Assembly (NCBI GenBank): GCA_035527155.1
Contig: DATLBB010000074.1
Coordinates: 3,696 to 67,695, forward strand
Length of the DNA stretch: 64,000 nt
Direction of reading: 5' to 3'
Source: CS2-K091 sp035527155
Lineage (GTDB): Bacteria; Planctomycetota; Phycisphaerae; Sedimentisphaerales; Anaerobacaceae
The notes beneath the pieces were generated by a model, which saw only the letters and a program-made list of their open reading frames with translations, did not search any database and was not told where the DNA came from. Within the stretch, counting starts at the first letter, position 1. The number at the start of each line of letters is the position of its first letter. A program made the position numbers and the translations under genes. Shown one piece after another: positions 48,750 to 55,008 of this stretch.

Positions 48750-49820
48750 TTAATCCCTCTCATTCATCTCGCGCAAAACGTGGACAATTTCCTCTCTTGC
48801 TTCTTCAACATCTTTGTTCCCGCCGGCTGATACACACGATACTTCCTCATCCGGTAGGGTGGGTTTTAGCCCACAAATTATCGCAGTCGCTCGCTCGGAG
48901 ATATTAGACATTATCTTTTGCACGAGCGAATAGTCGGCCCCGACCAATGCCAAGGCTAATTTCCTTTCATCAACTCGACTCAAGGCCCTTTGCAGCAATC
49001 TGTCAGCCACTTGCGGTATATCTTCCCAGAGTATCGTAGGGGCGGTTCGTGAACTGCCCGTACTCCTCCTTTCACGACTCGACGACTCGACTGAGCTCGC
49101 CGAAGTTTGAGCTCGCCGAAGTCCGGCTTTGTCGTCTTTTCGCTGCACTGCACCAAGCAGACAATCTCGAAGCTCTCCGCCCAGGTTTCGCAAAATCACG
49201 GCGACCTTCCTTAAAGACCGTTCAAGGCGAGTTGGTAAAGCTTCACTTGTGTTATCGACCGTAACGGCATCGAGACGCTCGCACACCGTCTCTGCCATCC
49301 TCGCCTTTGCTTGCGCCGTCATATTCTCACAAGTGGTCATCCTGCTGACGACACTGAGCCGGATACCCTCGCCTAAAAGGTTGAGTACATCGGAGCTTTT
49401 CTTTGCCGGCAGTCCTGATAAAACGGCAGCAGCAGCCCGAGGGTGCTCTCTCTTCAGGACCGAGGCGAGCGTTCGCGAATCAACGAAGCGAATACGTGTA
49501 AAAGGGTCGCGTATCTGTAGCAAATTCCGTATCTGTGTCTGGATGTGCTCTGCTTTCTCATCGCCGACCGTACTTTTCAGCATTTCCTTCAAGAAGCTCT
49601 TATGTTGAAATCCTTCTTCGGCCTGAAGCGAATTGCAAAACTGCCGGGCAACTTGGGTACTCTGCTTATCTCTGCGATAACCGGCGGCATCCAGATATGC
49701 CAATTCCATTGCCACTTCCTGAACAAGGTCGGGTTTAACACCTTTGAGCAGTTCAGCGGCAGTAGCAGCATCGAGGCTCATCAATAGCATCGCAGCTTTC
49801 TGTTTACCCGTCAATGCCAC
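48750..49820 (-). CDS. fliG: Diverged second FliG with repeat insertions
   Basis: A 356-residue FliG paralogue, alignable with the 47741 copy from end to end. The middle motif is EHPR (KREHPRAAAAVLSGL) instead of EHPQ. Two in-frame insertions are repeat-derived. About 25 residues rich in Ser/Arg (GLRRAQTSASSVESSSRERR region) sit just before ILWEDI. Eight residues (CGLKPTLP, encoded at 48852-48875) interrupt the torque helix; deleting them restores ISERATAII-DEEVS, parallel to ISERAAAML-DEEAS in the other copy. It keeps the FliF-binding N-terminus. Its torque function is doubtful; it could form a second ring class or be non-functional. Confidence 0.9.
   Translation of the reverse strand: MALTGKQKAAMLLMSLDAATAAELLKGVKPDLVQEVAMELAYLDAAGYRRDKQSTQVARQFCNSLQAEEGFQHKSFLKEMLKSTVGDEKAEHIQTQIRNLLQIRDPFTRIRFVDSRTLASVLKREHPRAAAAVLSGLPAKKSSDVLNLLGEGIRLSVVSRMTTCENMTAQAKARMAETVCERLDAVTVDNTSEALPTRLERSLRKVAVILRNLGGELRDCLLGAVQRKDDKAGLRRAQTSASSVESSSRERRSTGSSRTAPTILWEDIPQVADRLLQRALSRVDERKLALALVGADYSLVQKIMSNISERATAIICGLKPTLPDEEVSCVSAGGNKDVEEAREEIVHVLREMNERD
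48852..48875. repeat. GTAGGGTGGG-TTTTAG-CCCAC repeat inside fliG2 torque helix
   Basis: A 24-base hairpin element (GTGGG/CCCAC stem) inserted in frame. Similar GTAGGGTGGGxxxxxGCCCACC palindromes are widespread short repeats in other bacteria such as cyanobacteria. Confidence 0.75.
49069..49125. repeat. Tandem ACTCG / GAGCTCGCCGAAG repeat inside fliG2
   Basis: CACGACTCGACGACTCGACTG followed by two direct copies of GAGCTCGCCGAAGT. Related to the TTCGGCT-AGCTC-CGAAG palindromes at 7902 and 12695. Translated in frame. Confidence 0.65.
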
Positions 49821-49824
49821 TTAC

Positions 49825-51330
49825 TTAAGCCTCCCTTTCTTCGATCCAACTGGCAAACACTTGCCTGACCTGGCCAGGTTTACTCCGCAAGGCATCAGCT
49901 ATTTGTCTACGCAACACTAATGACTCAGGTTTCTCACCTCCAGATGGAAGAAGGCCACCAGGTCCGGCAGCCCCGGGCAATTGCCCTGCCTCCGATGTAA
50001 CCTTTCTCCTGGCACCTCTGAACATCCGAAGAACAAGCAGCGCACAAACGGCCATAATCCCCAAAGATGTATGGCGAGCAATTGCCATATAACGAGGCCA
50101 ATTGGACGGTTCCTGGTCAACGAGCGCATCAACATCAGGGCGATGAAACTTGACGTTAACCACTTTCAGCGAGGCATTCTCCTTAAGACCAAGTGCATTT
50201 CTAATAATCTGTTCCACATCAGATAACTCCATTATCATTGCGCTACCGCCGCCGGCCCCTCCTTCATTGGCATCGGCCACCGATAAGTCAACAAAAGCAG
50301 CAACGGAAAGAGACCTTATTTCGCCAGGCAGAACAATCTCCTGCTTCACAGTTCTTCCAACCTCGTATTCTGTAATAATTGTTTCGTCCTTCTTTGTGCT
50401 GCCGGTTGCAGCCGGCGAGCCGGACGCTGACGCAGTCCCGGGCTCTGTCTCCGAACCAGTTGTAATCTCTTCCTTCGAGGCTACTTTTGCGATTGGGTCG
50501 TAAGTTTCCGTTGCTATATTGACGCTGTTCATATCAATAACGGCACTGACCCTCACGGTTGCCCGGCCAGGGCCTAAAACAGCGGTGAGCATATCTTCGA
50601 CCTTGTTGGCCAAATTCTGCTCCACCCTCTCCCTGTAATCCTGAACGGTCCCCGCCCCGCTGGCCAGAGTTTGGTCCGACTGACTCGAAAGAAGACGTCC
50701 CTGACCGTCTATCACGGTTACATTTTCAAATGTCAGTCCCTCAACACTGCCGGACACTAAATGTGTAATTGCCGCAATGTTCAAGGAGCTTAATCTGTAA
50801 CCCGGCTTTAGTCGAAGAACCACTGAAGCAGTGGTCTTACCGGCCTCAGGTGTAAAAAGCGTCTGCTCAGAGGTTACAATATGGACTCGCGAGTGAACAA
50901 CCCCATCTATCATTTGGATACTCTTGGCAAGTTCTTCCTGCAGTGCCCGCTTGAGGTTAACGTTTTGAACGAATGGGCTGACGCCGATTTTTTCATTATC
51001 AAATATTTTGTAACCACCCTGCTCACCTACAGGAAGTCCCTCTCTTGCCATATCCAGACGAAGCTGGTAGACCTTTTCTTTCGGAACGTAGATACTTGTC
51101 CCGCCATTTCGCAATTCGTAAACGATAGACTTGTCATTGATTTTTTCCGTAATCTTGGACGCTTCTTCCGGGGACAGTTGCTGATAGAGCATTCTCAGGT
51201 CCGGTCGTCGTGCCCAGTTAGTGAGCAGCGCACCAATCACAATAAAGGTCAGAACAATGGCAATCAACAAAGCCCGCTGAACAAGGCTTACCTTTTGCCA
51301 AACTGCTGCTATCTTCTGAAAAAAGTTCAT
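49825..51330 (-). CDS. fliF: Flagellar MS-ring protein FliF
   Basis: A 501-residue protein with an N-terminal membrane helix (about 20-42), ring-building motifs (LYQQLSPEEASKITEKI, then YVPKEKVYQLRLDMAREGLP), a FliF C-terminal region, a second membrane helix (about 428-444) and the FliG-binding tail (PGQVRQVFASWIEEREA). It forms the MS ring and the C-ring base. It is preceded by fliE and followed by two fliG genes, a canonical order apart from the duplication. Confidence 0.97.
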   Translation of the reverse strand: MNFFQKIAAVWQKVSLVQRALLIAIVLTFIVIGALLTNWARRPDLRMLYQQLSPEEASKITEKINDKSIVYELRNGGTSIYVPKEKVYQLRLDMAREGLPVGEQGGYKIFDNEKIGVSPFVQNVNLKRALQEELAKSIQMIDGVVHSRVHIVTSEQTLFTPEAGKTTASVVLRLKPGYRLSSLNIAAITHLVSGSVEGLTFENVTVIDGQGRLLSSQSDQTLASGAGTVQDYRERVEQNLANKVEDMLTAVLGPGRATVRVSAVIDMNSVNIATETYDPIAKVASKEEITTGSETEPGTASASGSPAATGSTKKDETIITEYEVGRTVKQEIVLPGEIRSLSVAAFVDLSVADANEGGAGGGSAMIMELSDVEQIIRNALGLKENASLKVVNVKFHRPDVDALVDQEPSNWPRYMAIARHTSLGIMAVCALLVLRMFRGARRKVTSEAGQLPGAAGPGGLLPSGGEKPESLVLRRQIADALRSKPGQVRQVFASWIEEREA

Positions 51331-51411
51331 TAAAACCCTTTGGTTATTGTTCAGCCATTACAAAAAGTCCGCAGGAAAATCCGACTCGTATGCAGGCACA
51401 ACGGGAATCCA

Positions 51412-51774
51412 TCATAACTGCATGTTCATAGTTTGCTTGTAGGCCTCAATTAATTTGTTTCTAACGCCCACAAGAAGCTTAAAACTCATGTCAGCTTTAG
51501 CCGCCGCTGAGACCACCGAGATAATATCCTCATTTTTGCCGGACAATAAATCCTTTATGGACATATCTGAAGACTGTTGAATTTCGTCAACCCTGGATAT
51601 GTATTTCTCAATAGCCTTAACGGTATTATCAAAATTCAACTTCTTTGTATTGGCATTGTCCGCCTTTGTCATCCCGATGGAACCGGGAGTGTTCCTTTGC
51701 AAAACCGAGTTTTGTCCCCAAAGGTCCTTTATCGCTTTTGGGGCCCCACTTATATTGGCGTTTGGATTAATCAT
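51412..51774 (-). CDS. fliE: Flagellar hook-basal body protein FliE
   Basis: A 120-residue helical protein whose C-terminal half matches FliE (VSAAAKADMSFKLLVGVRNKLIEAYKQTMNMQL in pieces; usual form A-x-xSFqxmvqvRNKlveAYqeimrMq). FliE connects the MS ring to the rod. The position flgB-flgC-fliE-fliF is canonical. Confidence 0.95.
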   Translation of the reverse strand: MINPNANISGAPKAIKDLWGQNSVLQRNTPGSIGMTKADNANTKKLNFDNTVKAIEKYISRVDEIQQSSDMSIKDLLSGKNEDIISVVSAAAKADMSFKLLVGVRNKLIEAYKQTMNMQL

Positions 51775-51789
51775 TGCTTACTCCCCGGC

Positions 51790-52194
51790 TTATCTAAGTA
51801 ATTCCAGTGTAGTTTCTACCATTTGCTGATAGCGTTTGAGAATCGCCGCGTTGGCCTTATACGCCCGTGTTGCAATAGTCAAATTCATCATCTCTATGGG
51901 CAAATTAACATTGGGCATCGCAACATAACCATATTGGTCTGCCTTCGGGTTACCGGGGTCGAAAATCCTCTGAAAATCGCTCATATCCATAAGTATCTCG
52001 CCCAGGCTAACGCCCCCGATACCACCGTCCTCTGCTTCAAACACCGCCTCAAGCCTGCGGTAAGGCTGGCCGTTGCCGACGTCGGTTGTACGAGCGTTGG
52101 CAACGTTTGATGAAATCACTTCTATCTGTTTGCTCTGGGCCCGCAAGCCGGAAATCGCTATATCTACAGGACCGAAGGTATTATTAACTTCCAT
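51790..52194 (-). CDS. flgC: Flagellar proximal rod protein FlgC
   Basis: A 134-residue rod protein: N-terminal DIAISGLRAQSKQIEVISSNVANARTTD (in pieces) and C-terminal NLTIATRAYKANAAILKRYQQMVETTLELL. I take the ATG at 52194, with GGAAGGA upstream; a longer version to 52278 would be encoded across a 7-bp repeat array. Usual FlgC length is about 134. Confidence 0.95.
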   Translation of the reverse strand: MEVNNTFGPVDIAISGLRAQSKQIEVISSNVANARTTDVGNGQPYRRLEAVFEAEDGGIGGVSLGEILMDMSDFQRIFDPGNPKADQYGYVAMPNVNLPIEMMNLTIATRAYKANAAILKRYQQMVETTLELLR

Positions 52195-52218
52195 CTGCTT
52201 TATCCTTCCCATTTTCGC

Positions 52219-52321
52219 AATGATTATTGATAAATGATTGTTTGGTCCTGCCTTTTCACCCCGTGAGATAAGCTTCACTATCTAACGGGCTTCACTAATC
52301 AATAATCCTTTATCCTTAATC
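52219..52321. repeat. Paired 7-bp-period arrays between flgB and flgC
   Basis: First array 52219-52246 (AATGATT, ATTGATA, AATGATT, GTTTGGT), second 52294-52321 (ACTAATC, AATAATC, CTTTATC, CTTAATC). The second is roughly the reverse complement of the first, so the pair could form a stem. The second array runs into the flgB stop codon. Confidence 0.7.
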
Positions 52322-52679
52322 ATTTTACGCCTATTGCCAATTCTATTTGGCTGTACTTCTTGTTTAGCAGCCGAATATACGCCTTGTAACGAAGGGTATT
52401 TTTGACCATTTGTCCCACTTCACCTTCCAAACTAACATCATTGCCGTTTGATTTTATCGGCGTTTGTTTGGGCTGATGAATCTGCGGCTCAACTTCACTC
52501 ATATCAACGACACCAGGCGAATTCAGAGCCTTTGCAAGTAACTCTTCGAACTTGACATCGATTCTGCGGTATCCCGGAGTCTCAAGATTGGCAATATTAT
52601 TGGCGATGGCCCTCTGACGAAGGCTTTCGGCCCTTATGCCGGCCTCAATTAAATCGACTATACTGCTCGTTTTAGACAT
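52320..52679 (-). CDS. flgB: Flagellar proximal rod protein FlgB
   Basis: A 119-residue rod protein with the motif RQRAIANNIANLETPGYRRIDVKFEELL (in pieces, residues about 22-49) and a C-terminal L-R-Y-K-A-Y-I-R-L-L helix. First gene of the long minus-strand operon; a sigma54 promoter lies 125-140 bases upstream. Confidence 0.95.
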   Translation of the reverse strand: MSKTSSIVDLIEAGIRAESLRQRAIANNIANLETPGYRRIDVKFEELLAKALNSPGVVDMSEVEPQIHQPKQTPIKSNGNDVSLEGEVGQMVKNTLRYKAYIRLLNKKYSQIELAIGVK

Positions 52680-52700
52680 CCTTGTTCCCTGATATCCCTG

Positions 52701-52740
52701 CCCGTCTTGGCTCGGCCCGTCTTGGCTCGGCTCGTCTTAG
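52701..52740. repeat. 15-bp direct repeats upstream of flgB
   Basis: CCCGTCTTGGCTCGG twice (52701-52715, 52716-52730) and a partial third copy, in the flgB leader just 5' of its start. Confidence 0.6.
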
Positions 52741-52803
52741 CGCAAGAAACCACAGCCATACCAAGCCGAGACAGGCACAAACCTTCACTTTTCAAGAAAT
52801 ATC

Positions 52804-52819
52804 AGCAATAATCGTGCCA
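52804..52819 (-). promoter_or_regulatory. Sigma54 promoter of the flgB-flhB operon
   Basis: On the minus strand TGGCACGATTATTGCT, a full match to TGGCACG-N4-TTGCT, 125 bases upstream of the flgB ATG. Confidence 0.9.
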
Positions 52820-53149
52820 GGTACTTACAGCCGGCCGTTTTCAATCCGTTAACCGGCTTAACTTTGCTAAAAACCGCCTAAAACTCAAATAACCGCCTAT
52901 TTACTGCTTCACACAGACGTCCGGTTTCTATACAAGCGCGTGGTTTTTTTAACAGGCCCACACCCGCCCGCCGTAACGCCTTTTCCCTGCACCTCAATTG
53001 AGCCGGAAATTCTTTCCCTTCCTAAGGAATATTTCTCCGCAACAACAGCTAACAGCCGGTCATTTAGGACCAATCGTTATCTTTTCAATTTCCATAAATC
53101 CTTTATTATTAGGCAGTTATCATCTAACAAAAGCCTTTTTTGCGACTAC

Positions 53150-53165
53150 TGGCACGCCGCTTGCT
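53150..53165 (+). promoter_or_regulatory. Sigma54 promoter of fliK
   Basis: TGGCACGCCGCTTGCT, a full consensus match. It lies 34 bases before the fliK ATG at 53199, which places the start codon downstream of the promoter. Confidence 0.9.
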
Positions 53166-53198
53166 CAAAATACATTGGTTTTTTATAGGGATTGCTGT

Positions 53199-54914
53199 AT
53201 GAACAGCCACTTGTTGGCAATTGATAATATGTTCGCAAAAACAAGCGCTGCCGGTCCAGTTCCGTCAAAGCCCGCAGCAGTCAACAAAAGCGAGCAATTT
53301 TCCCCAAATCCACTTGATAATGCACCTTTCAGTAATGACCGTGGAACAATAACGGTCGACAATACCTTTGTTACTCCCCAAAACGGGCTCAAGAATGAAC
53401 CTTCGCGACAGTTTAGCCATACGCTTCGCAAGGAAATTACGACTAAAGTGCCCCAGAAAGCTAATGATAGCCGAAATGCAAAAGGGCAAAACCAGGCCGT
53501 CCAGCCAGGCATAGCCCAGCTTTGGTTGGCTCAATACTCCTTAAACACGGAGCAAGGCAAAGAAGGAATTGCCAGAAAAGTAGGGCCTAAGGCCGGATAT
53601 GAACTTGCCCAAATGCTGACCAACTTAAGACCGGACATAATTCCTTCCGGAGCCGGAAAAACTGCCAAACTACACAAAAACGAAGCCCTTTTAACCATAG
53701 ACCAAGGCCAAATCGGGTTCAAAGCCACTTCACATATGACTTCCAATCAAGGTGGAAACACGAGCACAATACAGTCATCCAACAGAACATTACTTATGAC
53801 AAAAGGCCTTAACAGCCAGGAAAACGGCAAAGAATTGATCCCTGAAACTCTTGTTGAAGCCGGCAACAAAATAACCACTGCCAGTAACAAACCTGCCATC
53901 GCAGGCAAGCCAGTCGTTGGCGACGGCCAGAAAGTATCGACATTGAATCCCAACTCCCCACCGGTTCAGGACAAATCCTCTGATCTTCAGTCCCAACTTG
54001 TCGGGCTTGGTCCGGAAAAATCGCCACTAATGGCCGAAAAGGCAGTATTGAATCCCAACTCCCCGCCGGTTCAGGACAAATCCTCCGGTCTTCAGTCTCA
54101 ACTTGTCGGGCTTGGTCCGGAAAAATCGCCACTAATGGCCGAAAAAGCAGTTGACATCAAAATCAATCCCGTTCTGCAAGATCAAGTAGTCTCCGACGAT
54201 GGCGTAAAGCAGGGCGACAAATCCCCAGCGAACCATGCCTTCCAGATGCTGCATCGTCCGCAACTCCAGGTATCCACCGGCCAAATAAAAGACCGCGGCA
54301 GCTCGACCTCCAATAATAGCTCCAATTCAGGTTTCGAGCAGATGCTCTCTGCTAATAACGCCCAGAGTGCCATTGCAGAGCAATCATCCGCGTTTCCCGA
54401 GGCCGCAAAGGCCGATAATCTGCCATCTCAGACTTCGCCCAGCACTGACTCTGCGAGCATTACCGACCAGATTCTGGAATCTATTCACAGCTCTTTACGC
54501 CAAGGCGACCAGCAAATCAGCATCCGGCTCAATCCACCTGAGTTGGGGAAGGTATTGATAGAATTCAAGCAGCAGGAACACGAAATCACCGGCTTATTGG
54601 AAGTCAGCAAGATACAAACCAAATATGAGGTTGAGCAGGCACTGCCGCAGATAATCCAAAACCTTGCAGATTGCGGCATCGAGATAAAGCGGCTGGAAGT
54701 CATGCTATCTGATGGGGAACAATCAGAGCAACAGGCCCTTAAAGACCAATCGCTACAAGACGGCTGGGCCCAGCAACAAGACCCGGCGAATCAAAGTGCG
54801 GGGGCAAACAACACACCTGCCAACGAAAGGCTGACAAACGACAATAGTTACGCCGGATTAAACGAACTACAGGAGATGTTTGTCACCAATCATTCAATAA
54901 ACATACTGATATAA
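53199..54914 (+). CDS. fliK: Flagellar hook-length control protein FliK
   Basis: A 571-residue protein. The long N-terminal part is hydrophilic and low in complexity; residues about 485-550 form the Flg_hook C-terminal domain (ISIRLNPPELGKVLIEFKQ, then GLLEVSKIQTKYEVEQALPQIIQNL in pieces). FliK measures hook length and switches FlhB to filament export. Start chosen at ATG 53199 because the sigma54 promoter at 53150 excludes upstream starts; AGGGA precedes it. It contains a perfect-phase tandem duplication of 35 codons (53943-54047, 54048-54152). Confidence 0.9.
   Translation: MNSHLLAIDNMFAKTSAAGPVPSKPAAVNKSEQFSPNPLDNAPFSNDRGTITVDNTFVTPQNGLKNEPSRQFSHTLRKEITTKVPQKANDSRNAKGQNQAVQPGIAQLWLAQYSLNTEQGKEGIARKVGPKAGYELAQMLTNLRPDIIPSGAGKTAKLHKNEALLTIDQGQIGFKATSHMTSNQGGNTSTIQSSNRTLLMTKGLNSQENGKELIPETLVEAGNKITTASNKPAIAGKPVVGDGQKVSTLNPNSPPVQDKSSDLQSQLVGLGPEKSPLMAEKAVLNPNSPPVQDKSSGLQSQLVGLGPEKSPLMAEKAVDIKINPVLQDQVVSDDGVKQGDKSPANHAFQMLHRPQLQVSTGQIKDRGSSTSNNSSNSGFEQMLSANNAQSAIAEQSSAFPEAAKADNLPSQTSPSTDSASITDQILESIHSSLRQGDQQISIRLNPPELGKVLIEFKQQEHEITGLLEVSKIQTKYEVEQALPQIIQNLADCGIEIKRLEVMLSDGEQSEQQALKDQSLQDGWAQQQDPANQSAGANNTPANERLTNDNSYAGLNELQEMFVTNHSINILI
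53943..54152 (+). repeat. 105-bp tandem duplication in fliK
   Basis: Two copies differing at only a few bases, each 35 codons beginning LNPNSPPVQDKSS. Likely to change copy number and hence FliK length. Confidence 0.85.
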
Positions 54915-55008
54915 ACAAATCTAAAAAACTTTCCGTCTATCACGAGCAACTTTATAGCAGATAGACAGAGATTTTGATTAAGCTGGCTTTTTTGTAAGAA
55001 AGGTCCGG

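Larger units (their letters stand above)
52680..53198. other. Divergent control region between flgB and fliK
   Basis: 519 bases without a gene. It holds sigma54 promoters for both directions (52804-52819 minus, 53150-53165 plus), a 15-bp direct repeat CCCGTCTTGGCTCGG at 52701-52730, and two copies of ACCGCCTA (52873, 52892; 19 bases apart) located 54-80 bases upstream of the flgB promoter, candidate activator sites. The long fliK-frame ORF that starts at 52998 runs across the promoter. Confidence 0.6.

Noticed and set aside
52998..53198. Upstream extension of fliK
   Set aside because: The consensus sigma54 promoter at 53150-53165 lies inside it, so translation must start downstream; ATG 53199 has a ribosome site.
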